Below are positions 55,675 through 62,073 of a DNA stretch of 64,000 bases, piece by piece. How positions within the stretch are numbered: position 1 is the stretch's first letter; each line of letters begins with the position of its first letter. The DNA is taken from the NCBI RefSeq assembly GCF_003259225.1, contig NZ_QHJF01000001.1:170926-234925 (forward strand), given 5' to 3'. A program made the position numbers and the translations under genes. The notes beneath the pieces were generated by a model. It was not told the origin of the DNA, made no database searches, and saw only the letters and a list, made by a program, of their open reading frames with translations. This DNA is from Marinomonas arctica (GTDB lineage Bacteria; Pseudomonadota; Gammaproteobacteria; Pseudomonadales; Marinomonadaceae).

Positions 55675-56661
55675 TTATTTACGCTTCGCGTATTCCGCCG
55701 CCGCTGTGTCTGGAAGGTAAAGTGGGCCGTTTGCCTTGATCCACTTGTCTACGGATTCGCCTTTCTGAGACGCTAGAATCGCATCAAAAGCAGGACCACC
55801 AAGATGAGGGTTTAACTCAATAGTCGCATTGGCCTCACCATCGGCCATGGCTTTAAAGATATCTGGCACCGCATCGATAGACACAACAATAATGTCTTTA
55901 CTTGGCTTGATACCCGCTTCTTTCATCGCCAAAATTGCACCCAATGCCATGTCGTCATTGTGAGCAAACAGGGCACAAATATTCTTCGCACCGCCTTCGG
56001 CTTTCAAGAAACTTTCCATGACTTCTTTACCGCCAGCGCGAGTAAAGTTGCCAGATTGAGAACGAATAATGGTCATATTCGGGAAGTTACTGATCACAGA
56101 GTCAAACCCTGTTTTACGATCAATCGCCGCAGACGATCCCACCGAACCTTGCAGCTCAACAATATTACAACGACCATTGGTCTGTGCTGCCAACCAAGAA
56201 GCCGCCAGCGCGCCCTCTTCTTTAAAGTCAGACGCCACTTTGGTTAGGTACAAACTTGGATCTGCCGCCACACCACGGTCGATCAACACAACCGGAATGT
56301 TAGCCCGTTGTGCTTCTTTTAACACTTGATCCCAGCCCGTTTCCACCACAGGCGCCAGCAAAATACCATCAACACCCTGTGCGATAAAAGAACGCACCGC
56401 CTTGATTTGGTTTTCTTGCTTTTGTTGCGCATCAGAGAATTTCAGATCGTAACCACGGCGTTCGGCTTCCGCTTTAATCGACTCCGTTTCAGACGTTCGC
56501 CAACCACTTTCCGAACCAATTTGCGAAAAACCGACGGTTAAATCTGCTGCCAGCGCCGACGCGGACAACACAGGAAGCAACACAGAGAAGGTCGTCACCA
56601 CCGCTTTACGTTTAAACGCACTAAGCCAAGGTAACGGATGACGAGTAGAAAGAGATTGCAT
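55675..56661 (-). CDS. ytfQ: Galactofuranose-type sugar ABC transporter, periplasmic binding protein YtfQ
   Basis: A 328-residue periplasmic binding protein of the ribose/galactose type. A long signal peptide ends at ASALAADL (about residue 39). The mature part has VGFSQIGSESGWRTSETESI, IDRGVAADPSLYLTKVASDF and FAHNDDMALGAI, as in YtfQ. It binds furanose sugars for YtfRT-YjfF. The start has AAGGAA 7 nt upstream, and a good sigma-70 promoter with a 20-bp palindrome lies upstream. Confidence 0.92.
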   Translation of the reverse strand: MQSLSTRHPLPWLSAFKRKAVVTTFSVLLPVLSASALAADLTVGFSQIGSESGWRTSETESIKAEAERRGYDLKFSDAQQKQENQIKAVRSFIAQGVDGILLAPVVETGWDQVLKEAQRANIPVVLIDRGVAADPSLYLTKVASDFKEEGALAASWLAAQTNGRCNIVELQGSVGSSAAIDRKTGFDSVISNFPNMTIIRSQSGNFTRAGGKEVMESFLKAEGGAKNICALFAHNDDMALGAILAMKEAGIKPSKDIIVVSIDAVPDIFKAMADGEANATIELNPHLGGPAFDAILASQKGESVDKWIKANGPLYLPDTAAAEYAKRK

Positions 56662-56742
56662 ACTAGATTCCTTTTATTTTTGTTGTGATCAGTACTGAGA
56701 ACAACCCAGCGGAGACACCAACCAAGCCATACTCTGCCATTG

Positions 56743-56771
56743 AGAATATAACTCACTTCCTGCGCTTTCAA
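56743..56771 (-). promoter_or_regulatory. Predicted sigma-70 promoter of ytfQ
   Basis: On the minus strand TTGAAA and TATTCT are 17 nt apart, which gives a transcription start roughly 75 nt before ytfQ. The palindrome at 56791-56810 lies about 20 nt upstream of the -35 box. Confidence 0.5.
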
Positions 56772-56790
56772 ATGCAAGTTACAGCAAACT

Positions 56791-56810
56791 GCATATCAAT
56801 ATTGATATGC
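56791..56810. promoter_or_regulatory. 20-bp perfect palindrome upstream of ytfQ promoter
   Basis: GCATATCAATATTGATATGC is fully self-complementary. Its place just upstream of the predicted -35 box suits an activator; LacI- or GntR-type repressors are also possible. No regulator gene is adjacent, except the LysR gene beyond the AEC transporter. Confidence 0.5.
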
Positions 56811-56855
56811 CAAAAGGTAACAAGATGCTTTTTTTACTCCTCCTACTCGTAAGCC

Positions 56856-57803
56856 TTACGCCAAATACAGCTGACTTAACCAAATACTGACTGGCACAGT
56901 CACCACAGAAAGCAAGGTTTGCATAGTGATATAAGCCGCCATTCTATCGGCATCGCCCCCCAACTGACGAGCAAGCGCATACGCCGACGTCGCCGTGGGC
57001 ACCACACCAAACAACACCGCCACCAAAGCCGGCAACCCTCGCACTTCCAACCACCAGCACATCAGGCCGATCACCAGAGGAAACACCACAAACCGCGCCA
57101 CCGACGACATCACAAACGTCATCCCAACAGACCGAATGGTCTCAAAACGCACACTCGCCCCCACCGCCAACAATACCAATGGCAACGCCGCCTGAGACAC
57201 CATCCCCACCACATCCGATAGCAAAATAATGGGCGTTAAGCCAAGCAAATTCAGACCACTACCCAACACGATAGAGACGATCAACGGATTGCGAATCAAA
57301 GCACCACTTAACAAACGTGGTAAGGAGGTTGACGACGAACGATCTGCTGAAGACGGCCCATGCATTAACGTCATGGACACCACCAAAAACACATTGATAG
57401 AAGGAATCAACACCGATGCCCCCAACGCCGCCAACACCAACCCTTCGTTGCCATACACACTGCCAGCCAATGCCAACATCACAAACGTGTTAAAACGCAC
57501 CCCCGCTTGCAGCATAGACGACGCCGTCGGCGCCACCACCTTCATCAACCAAGTGCTGACAAACACAAATACCGCGGTCACCAACAACGCAAACAACAAA
57601 ATAAAAGCGTACTTAGGCAACAAAGGATTAGAAAAGTCTATCTGCGAGGTTTTATGAAACAACAAAGCCGGAAACAGCACCCAATAGGACAACTTATCAA
57701 CGCCCTGCCAAAACCCCTCCATAGGAAAACGCCAACGCTGACACACGGCCCCCGCCACCAACAACAAAAAGACCGGAAGAACCGAAAGAGAAAGAGAAAA
57801 CAC
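56856..57803 (-). CDS. AEC family transporter
   Basis: A membrane protein of about 315 residues with ten predicted transmembrane segments, of the auxin efflux carrier family, whose bacterial members move organic acids such as malate or malonate. The N-terminal GFWQGVDKLSYWVLFPALLF and C-terminal VLFGVVPTATSAYALARQLG are characteristic. GTG at 57803 is chosen because AAAGGGG lies 5 nt before it; the GTG two codons upstream would have no spacing. It lies 52 nt downstream of a LysR regulator that may control it. The substrate is unknown. Confidence 0.88.
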   Translation of the reverse strand: MFSLSLSVLPVFLLLVAGAVCQRWRFPMEGFWQGVDKLSYWVLFPALLFHKTSQIDFSNPLLPKYAFILLFALLVTAVFVFVSTWLMKVVAPTASSMLQAGVRFNTFVMLALAGSVYGNEGLVLAALGASVLIPSINVFLVVSMTLMHGPSSADRSSSTSLPRLLSGALIRNPLIVSIVLGSGLNLLGLTPIILLSDVVGMVSQAALPLVLLAVGASVRFETIRSVGMTFVMSSVARFVVFPLVIGLMCWWLEVRGLPALVAVLFGVVPTATSAYALARQLGGDADRMAAYITMQTLLSVVTVPVSIWLSQLYLA

Positions 57804-57854
57804 ACACACCCCTTTAAATCGTCAAACAAGACGATCACCAGATAAACGCCATTA

Positions 57855-58757
57855 TTACACCGGCAAAAGCTGCCAATCCTGTATCGCCAAACGCTCAACA
57901 AACCACGACAAACCTCGCCCAGGTTCGTCTTTTCGCCACGCCAAATACGCCATCTGATTGGGCCTTGGTAACTCACATTGACGTAACACCAAACGCCCAG
58001 AATTCAGTTCATCGATAATACGATGTTTCGGCAAATACCCCACACCCAAGCCCAAGCATTGCGCCTGAATTTTACTGCGCATAGTATCGACCCTAAGCAC
58101 CTGACGACTCTCAAAAACCCCACTACTACGCGCTGGCAAAATTTTTGAACTGTCCGCCACCACAATCGCCGGATATTGGCGCAACTGCGCTGCTGTAATC
58201 GGCCCGTCGGTCAGAGCCAACGGATGCGTGGGCGACACGGCAAACACAAACTCGATCTCACCAATGGCACGAATATGCACATTACCTTTTGGCAACTCCC
58301 CTGTCGCCCCAATCACCAAATCGACCCGATCGTCTTGCAACGCATCCCAACCACCACCAACCGCCTCTTCTGACAACGTCAGCTCAACAGGCCGACTCTG
58401 CGACAAAAACTCCCCCACCACCGACATCAAAGGCGACTCCAAAAGCACCGTATCACGGGCAATTCTAAGCTTGGGCTCCCAGCCAGACTCAAACTGCTTG
58501 ATCGAATCTTCTAAACGCATCGCCGCTTCTAAAATCGCGCGACCTTGCTCCAACACCAAATGCCCCGCCGGCGTCAGCACCGCTTTTTGCCGAGATCGGT
58601 CAAACAACGCCACCCCCAAATCCTCTTCCAGCTTCTTCACCGTATAAGTCAATGCCGACGGCACCTTGAACAACGCCTCCGCCGCCGCGGCAAAACTGCC
58701 CAACTGATGAATCGCCTCCAAAACGCGCAATGCTTCCAACGTGACCGCGTACGCCAT
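57855..58757 (-). CDS. LysR family transcriptional regulator
   Basis: A 300-residue LysR-type regulator with N-terminal helix-turn-helix LEALRVLEAIHQLGSFAAAA and VPSALTYTVKKLEEDLGVAL. The effector domain includes LVIGATGELPKG. The ATG at 58757 is chosen because GAAGG precedes it by 9 nt; the TTG upstream lacks a site. It is divergent from the pirin gene and co-directional with the AEC transporter; either may be its target. Divergent LysR-pirin pairs are common in proteobacteria. Confidence 0.88.
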   Translation of the reverse strand: MAYAVTLEALRVLEAIHQLGSFAAAAEALFKVPSALTYTVKKLEEDLGVALFDRSRQKAVLTPAGHLVLEQGRAILEAAMRLEDSIKQFESGWEPKLRIARDTVLLESPLMSVVGEFLSQSRPVELTLSEEAVGGGWDALQDDRVDLVIGATGELPKGNVHIRAIGEIEFVFAVSPTHPLALTDGPITAAQLRQYPAIVVADSSKILPARSSGVFESRQVLRVDTMRSKIQAQCLGLGVGYLPKHRIIDELNSGRLVLRQCELPRPNQMAYLAWRKDEPGRGLSWFVERLAIQDWQLLPV

Positions 58758-58891
58758 AGCCCAACCTTCATTCAAATTTTTTGAAATACTAGCTCAAAAC
58801 CTTCCAATTTTCTTTCTTTTTACCACCCACTACACTCACTTCATACACCGCACTTCATTAAGACTTGCGAGAAAAAATCAGGAGACAAACA

Positions 58892-59590
58892 ATGATCACA
58901 CTACGCAACGCAAAAGACCGTGGACACGCCAACTTCGGCTGGCTAAACAGCCACCATACCTTTTCCTTTGGCAACTACTACGACCCACAACACATGGGCT
59001 TTTCACACCTACGCGTCATCAACGACGACACCGTCACACCTGGCGCCGGCTTTGAAACGCATGGTCACAGAGACATGGAAATACTCAGCTTAGTACTGGA
59101 AGGAACCATCGCCCACAAAGACAGCGCAGGCAACGTAAAAGAACTGCCCGCAGGCGAATACCAACTGATGTCCGCAGGCAAAGGCATTTATCACAGCGAA
59201 TTTAACGCATCCAAAAACGACATGCTCAAATTCCTACAAATTTGGATACAACCAAACCAACTGGGCGGACAACCCGGCTACCAACAAAAAGAATTTAGCC
59301 AAGCACAAGGCTTCACCACCATCATCACACCCGATGGCAAAGATGGCACGCTGCACATAAAACAAAACATGCAACTCATCCAACTGATTCTTGAAGATCA
59401 ACCAACCGCCACCTGGCAAGCCGACAGCAACCGCCACTACTACGTTCACCTCATCGAAGGCGAACTCTCCCTAGGCAACGGCATCACCATGCACCCAGGC
59501 GACGGCGCAAAAATCGAAGACATAACCGAAATCAACTTCGAAAAACTGAGCGAAAAACGCGTCAAAGCCCTACTGTTCGACCTAGTGTAA
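58892..59590 (+). CDS. Pirin family protein (YhhW-like)
   Basis: A 232-residue bicupin. The N-terminal cupin contains the metal-binding set FETHGHRDMEILSLVLEG and YHSEFNASK. YhhW-type pirins are quercetin 2,3-dioxygenase-like; others have regulatory roles. The ATG at 58892 is selected because AGGAG lies 7 nt before it and because ITLRNAKDRGHANFGWLNSH is the usual beginning. A REP-like element follows the stop by about 50 nt. Confidence 0.9.
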   Translation: MITLRNAKDRGHANFGWLNSHHTFSFGNYYDPQHMGFSHLRVINDDTVTPGAGFETHGHRDMEILSLVLEGTIAHKDSAGNVKELPAGEYQLMSAGKGIYHSEFNASKNDMLKFLQIWIQPNQLGGQPGYQQKEFSQAQGFTTIITPDGKDGTLHIKQNMQLIQLILEDQPTATWQADSNRHYYVHLIEGELSLGNGITMHPGDGAKIEDITEINFEKLSEKRVKALLFDLV

Positions 59591-59638
59591 TCAACAACAT
59601 AAATACTGACCTGCAAGATATTGATCTAACAGATATTT

Positions 59639-59663
59639 TGTAGGTCGCGGCTTCAGCCCGACA
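59639..59663. repeat. REP-like element, inverted copy
   Basis: Reads TGTAGGTCGCGGCTTCAGCC then CGACA, the reverse complement of the element at 51848 apart from two bases. It lies between the convergent pirin and ParE genes and is followed by an A run. Confidence 0.65.
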
Positions 59664-59690
59664 AAAAATCCTTCACCAACCCCTAGATCA

Positions 59691-59730
59691 ACATAAGGGA
59701 GGCACGACCGTAATCTGCCACAACGGCCTA
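59691..59730 (+). repeat. Intergenic repeat family R1, copy a (partial)
   Basis: Contains GGGAGGCACGACCGTAATCT, then GCCACAACGGCCTA. The first part of the unit (ACCGTAGGGCAGCA) is missing. Further copies at 60407, 60477, 61371 and 61421. Confidence 0.8.
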
Positions 59731-59746
59731 TAAAACGGAGGGGGGG

Positions 59747-60058
59747 TTAGATGAATTTTCTCTCAATAAGATGAATAAACGGCACCATACTTTTATGCAA
59801 AACGGCAAAGACAACAACTTGATTTTTACCTTCAACATAATAAATAACGTGGCTACCGTAGGGAAAACTGAAAACATTTTCTCGGATCTCCGGCCGACTC
59901 TTACCAAGAGAAGGTGATTCGGCAAGCAACCTAATCGTTTGCCTAATCCCAAACAAATACTGTTTAGACTGAGTGATTCCCCAGTTTGCTAACGTAAAAC
60001 AATGAATTCCAACTAAGTCTGACTTTGCATCAGGTGTTAAATAATAAGTAACAGACAT
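59747..60058 (-). CDS. RelE/ParE family toxin
   Basis: A 103-residue toxin-like protein of the RelE/ParE superfamily. Typical features are the N-terminal helix pair (LTPDAKSDLVGIHCFTLANW), SPSLGKSRPEIRENVFSFP and the C-terminal strand VVVFAVLHKSM. It would inhibit gyrase (ParE) or cut mRNA (RelE); the motif set leans to ParE. Its ATG overlaps the antitoxin stop by one base (TAATG), so the pair is coupled. Confidence 0.88.
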   Translation of the reverse strand: MSVTYYLTPDAKSDLVGIHCFTLANWGITQSKQYLFGIRQTIRLLAESPSLGKSRPEIRENVFSFPYGSHVIYYVEGKNQVVVFAVLHKSMVPFIHLIERKFI

Positions 60059-60318
60059 TAATCATAAAGCCCTTCTTCAAGCTCACTGAAAAACGCTTCA
60101 CCAGCAATCAGATCTCCCTTTGATATATCTTTCATTGCTTGAGCGGCTTTATTTTGCAATAAATGCAATTTTAACGCTTCGATACTCTCATAATCATCAA
60201 CGGAAATAACAACAGCAACTGGCTTACCATTTTTACTGATTTGAACAGGAGATTTTTGAGCATTTAGTAATAAATCACCAAAATGAGTTTTAGCCTCATT
60301 GGCAGAAATAGTATTCAT
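60058..60318 (-). CDS. Phd/YefM family antitoxin
   Basis: An 86-residue antitoxin with the Phd/YefM DNA-binding domain: NTISANEAKTHFGDLLLNAQ, KSPVQISKNGKPVAVVISVD. The acidic C-terminus (FFSELEEGLYD) is the toxin-binding tail. Of three adjacent ATG codons the last is chosen, because GGAG lies 6 nt before it. It precedes the toxin gene and probably represses the operon through the repeat at 60339-60362. Confidence 0.88.
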   Translation of the reverse strand: MNTISANEAKTHFGDLLLNAQKSPVQISKNGKPVAVVISVDDYESIEALKLHLLQNKAAQAMKDISKGDLIAGEAFFSELEEGLYD

Positions 60319-60338
60319 CATCATCTCCAAATAAATCG

Positions 60339-60362
60339 TTCGATTCATACAATATAATCGAA
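60339..60362. promoter_or_regulatory. Operator candidate of the Phd/ParE pair
   Basis: Inverted arms TTCGAT and ATCGAA, 12 nt apart, enclose a TATATT-like -10 on the minus strand, 20 nt before the antitoxin start. Autorepression is usual for such pairs. Confidence 0.5.
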
Positions 60363-60406
60363 TCATCTAACAACTGCAAAAACCCATTCCCTTTAACATC
60401 CAACCA

Positions 60407-60449
60407 CACCGTAGGACAGCGTTAGGGAGGAACGACAGTAATCTTGCCC
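60407..60449 (+). repeat. Intergenic repeat family R1, copy b (diverged)
   Basis: ACCGTAGGACAGCGTTAGGG, then AGGAACGACAGTAATCTTGC: the same unit as the other copies with several substitutions. It is preceded by CCAACCA, as are copies c and e. Confidence 0.75.
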
Positions 60450-60476
60450 CAAAACACATCCAGCCATTATCAACCA

Positions 60477-60530
60477 AACCGTAGGGCAGCATGAGGGAGG
60501 CACGACCGTAATCTGCCGAAGCGGCCTATC
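60477..60530 (+). repeat. Intergenic repeat family R1, copy c
   Basis: ACCGTAGGGCAGCATGAGGG, then AGGCACGACCGTAATCTGCC, then GAAGCGGCCTA. It is nearly identical to copy e and only 30 nt after copy b. Confidence 0.85.
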
Positions 60531-60580
60531 CATCTCCAACAAATCTACTTGTTCTGATATGTAATTTTTTGCATCTAAAA

Positions 60581-60634
60581 GTAATTTAAAAAAATTACCA
60601 AATCATATTCAAGAAGTAATAAAATTATATTACT
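60581..60634. promoter_or_regulatory. Paired inverted repeats upstream of hicA (operator candidates)
   Basis: GTAATTT-aaaa-AAATTAC at 60581-60598 and AGTAATA-aaatta-TATTACT at 60615-60634 share the GTAAT half-site. The second ends about 30 nt before the hicA start. HicB antitoxins with a C-terminal helix-turn-helix often bind such sites; that is inferred here. Confidence 0.55.
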
Positions 60635-60664
60635 ATAAAAAATGGACGCAATGAAGGAAACACA

Positions 60665-60841
60665 ATGAAGGGAAGCGAATTCAGACGACAATTAGAAAAA
60701 CTGGGAGTAGAGATAACACAAGGCACCAATCATCTAAAACTCTACTACAACGGAAATCGATCAATAATGCCAAGACACCCAAGCAAAGAAATAAAAGAAG
60801 GCACCAGGCGAGGAATACTAAAACAACTAGGCATTAAATAA
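60665..60841 (+). CDS. hicA: HicA family toxin
   Basis: A 58-residue HicA mRNA interferase. The sequence opens MKGSEFRRQLEKLGVEIT and continues GTNHLKLYYNG; His23 of GTNHLKL is the catalytic histidine position. The final stretch PRHPSKEIKEGTRRGILKQL is typical of HicA. The start has AAGGA 6 nt upstream. HicB follows after 43 nt. Small size and a full motif set make the call secure. Confidence 0.92.
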   Translation: MKGSEFRRQLEKLGVEITQGTNHLKLYYNGNRSIMPRHPSKEIKEGTRRGILKQLGIK

Positions 60842-60884
60842 AAAGCGGGACGAAAGAGCGCCATCTAACAGAAGAGAGCAAACG

Positions 60885-61298
60885 ATGAAATACCCAATTA
60901 TATTAGAAGCACAAGAAGAAGGCGGATTCTACGCCTACAGCCCAGATATCCCAGAACTGCATACTCAAGGGGACACGCGAGAAGAAGCGCTAGAAGAAGC
61001 GTTGGACGGCTTAGTGACTGCCTTTGAATTTTACTTTGAAGACGAACAAACCGTACCACTGCCATCAAAAATAGCAGGTGATGATTATGTCAACGTACCC
61101 GCTAAAACCTGGTCAAAAGTACTGATTCTAAACGCCATGCTTGAGCAAAAAGTAACTCGCAGTGAACTAGCCAGACGAATCGACGTGAAAAAGCAAAATA
61201 TCAACAAGACACTAGACCTTAACCACGAAACCAAACTCAGCACCCTAGAAAAAGCAGCCAGAGCACTAGGAAAAAGCATGGAGATCTCATTCTCATAA
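60885..61298 (+). CDS. hicB: HicB family antitoxin
   Basis: A 137-residue antitoxin. The N-terminal partially degenerate RNase H-like domain (about 1-70) has YPIILEAQEEGGFYAYSPDI and GDTREEALEEALDGL. The C-terminal helix-turn-helix (about 85-135) reads SELARRIDVKKQNINKTLDL. It would neutralise HicA and repress the operon. It is followed by a stem-loop and more R1 repeats. Confidence 0.93.
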   Translation: MKYPIILEAQEEGGFYAYSPDIPELHTQGDTREEALEEALDGLVTAFEFYFEDEQTVPLPSKIAGDDYVNVPAKTWSKVLILNAMLEQKVTRSELARRIDVKKQNINKTLDLNHETKLSTLEKAARALGKSMEISFS

Positions 61299-61333
61299 GC
61301 TGCCAATCTATATTTAACGATTTAAAACAAGAA

Positions 61334-61361
61334 ATGGGGACTCGCACAAATAAGTCCCCAT
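61334..61361. terminator. Hairpin downstream of hicAB
   Basis: Perfect 9-bp arms with a 10-nt loop, 35 nt past the hicB stop. No T run follows on the plus strand, so terminator function is uncertain. Confidence 0.45.
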
Positions 61362-61370
61362 ATACATGCA

Positions 61371-61397
61371 TGACCGTAATCTGCCTCAGCGACCTTT
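61371..61397 (+). repeat. Intergenic repeat family R1, copy d (3' part only)
   Basis: GACCGTAATCTGCCTCAGCG then ACCTTTA corresponds to the second half of the unit, with one change in the GGCCTA end. Confidence 0.65.
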
Positions 61398-61420
61398 AAA
61401 CACCCAATCGCCGCCAACCA

Positions 61421-61472
61421 AACCGTAGGGCAGCATAAGGGAGGCACGACCGTAATCTGCCATAGCGGCCTA
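61421..61472 (+). repeat. Intergenic repeat family R1, copy e (complete)
   Basis: ACCGTAGGGCAGCATAAGGG, then AGGCACGACCGTAATCTGCC, then ATAGCGGCCTA. Taken as the type copy. It follows copy d by about 25 nt, just as c follows b. Confidence 0.85.
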
Positions 61473-61485
61473 GTATAACTCAACC

Positions 61486-61586
61486 TAAACCCGTCGAATT
61501 CCACGGGTTTATCTAAGCGAAAGCCTATTATTTAAGACACCTGCTCGATAGAAAACTTTAAACCCATCGAATTCGATGAGTTTAAA
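61486..61586. repeat. Two related hairpins with CGAATTC core
   Basis: AAACCCGT-...-ACGGGTTT at 61487-61510 and TTTAAACCCATCGAATTCGA-type palindrome at 61557-61586 share the sequence AAACCC(G/A)TCGAATTC. The second lies just beyond the leader-distal end of the CRISPR array, and on the minus strand is followed by TTTAAAGTTTTC, so it could terminate the array transcript. Confidence 0.55.
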
Positions 61587-61588
61587 AA

Positions 61589-61726
61589 TTTCTAAGCCGC
61601 CTATTCGGCGGCGAACGGCGTCAAAGAAATGCGTGCACTATCGTTGACTTTCTAAGCCGCGTGCTCGGCGGCGAACAACAATCGACAAGGTAAAGCAATC
61701 GGTTGACTTTTCTAAGCCGCGTGCTC
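61589..61726 (-). CRISPR. Orphan type I-F CRISPR mini-array, 2 spacers, one truncated repeat
   Basis: Three 28-nt repeat positions start at 61589, 61649 and 61709, a strict 60-nt period. On the plus strand they read TTTCTAAGCCGC...CGGCGGCGAAC; on the minus strand they begin GTTCGCCGCC and end GGCTTAGAAA, the type I-F pattern. Both spacers are exactly 32 nt (61617-61648 and 61677-61708). Repeat 1 differs in its loop (CTATTC for GTGCTC) but its stem CGCC/GGCG is kept by compensating change, as expected for the leader-distal end. Repeat 3 stops after 18 nt and runs into a gene copy, so the leader is lost. No cas genes are in the window. Confidence 0.85.
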
Positions 61727-61771
61727 AGGTCCAACCCAAAGATTATCCTTTACTTGTCTTATTTTACTCAT
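61712..61771 (-). pseudogene. 5' remnant of a DUF6708-like gene fused to the CRISPR repeat
   Basis: Encodes MSKIRQVKDNLWVGPEH, almost the same as the first 17 residues of the gene at 62074, then reads through the CRISPR repeat (codons GCG GCT TAG) and stops. Everything beyond residue 17 is missing. The junction lies in CCTGAGCAC, a near-match shared by both partners. Confidence 0.85.
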
Positions 61772-61975
61772 AACGTTGACTGCTCCAGATGAAAGTCATC
61801 AATCTCTGTTTGGTCACGCCAAAAGGAGAGCGACCATTTATCATCGTCTATGGTGATGTTGGGGTAACGTAAAGTAACAGGGAAGCCTGAAGGGTATTTA
61901 TACTCTAACGTCATCTGATTAAGAGGTGTAGTTCATTCCCTTGTCGGTTTGTTCATTCATGTTGTTGTCGCTATG
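61768..61975 (-). pseudogene. Decayed copy of the small module gene (N-terminus deleted, frameshifted)
   Basis: Covers the last third of the gene at 63067-63498 at high identity. It lacks the first two thirds, and an extra A (TCTTAATCAG for TCTTATCAG in the intact copy) shifts the frame. Its 3' end reads ...FWRDQTEIDDFHLEQSTL and overlaps the start of the DUF6708 remnant by ATGA, which shows the ancestral arrangement. Confidence 0.85.
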
Positions 61976-62010
61976 CTTAATGGTCATCAATCCTTTTATG
62001 ATCAAATCGG

Positions 62011-62050
62011 CATAAAGTAGCCAGCTAGACTCTCCAATAGCTGGCTACTT
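62011..62050 (-). terminator. Hairpin downstream of the DUF6708-like gene
   Basis: Perfect 13-bp arms AAGTAGCCAGCTA / TAGCTGGCTACTT with a 10-nt loop, 24 nt past the stop on the minus strand, then TTTATG. A near copy lies at 63531-63566. Confidence 0.65.
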
Positions 62051-62073
62051 ATATTAATCAACACACAATTAGC

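Larger units (their letters stand above)
61299..61588. other. 290-nt repeat-rich region between hicB and the CRISPR array
   Basis: Contains a hairpin at 61334-61361 (ATGGGGACT / AGTCCCCAT), R1 copies d and e, and two related hairpins with a CGAATTC core. No gene is seen. Confidence 0.65.

Noticed and set aside
57229..57657. 142-residue plus-strand frame opposite the AEC transporter
   Set aside because: Antisense shadow; no family features.
59600..61500. Integron-like cassette array (toxin-antitoxin pairs separated by repeats)
   Set aside because: The repeats show no paired RYYYAAC/GTTRRRY core sites, the pairs are in opposite orientations, and no integrase is in view.
61499..61560. Possible extra degenerate CRISPR repeat (TCTAAGCGAAAGCC) left of the array
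   Set aside because: It lies 79 nt from repeat 1 rather than 60, and only the TCTAAGC stretch matches. Treated as chance or a remnant too weak to call.
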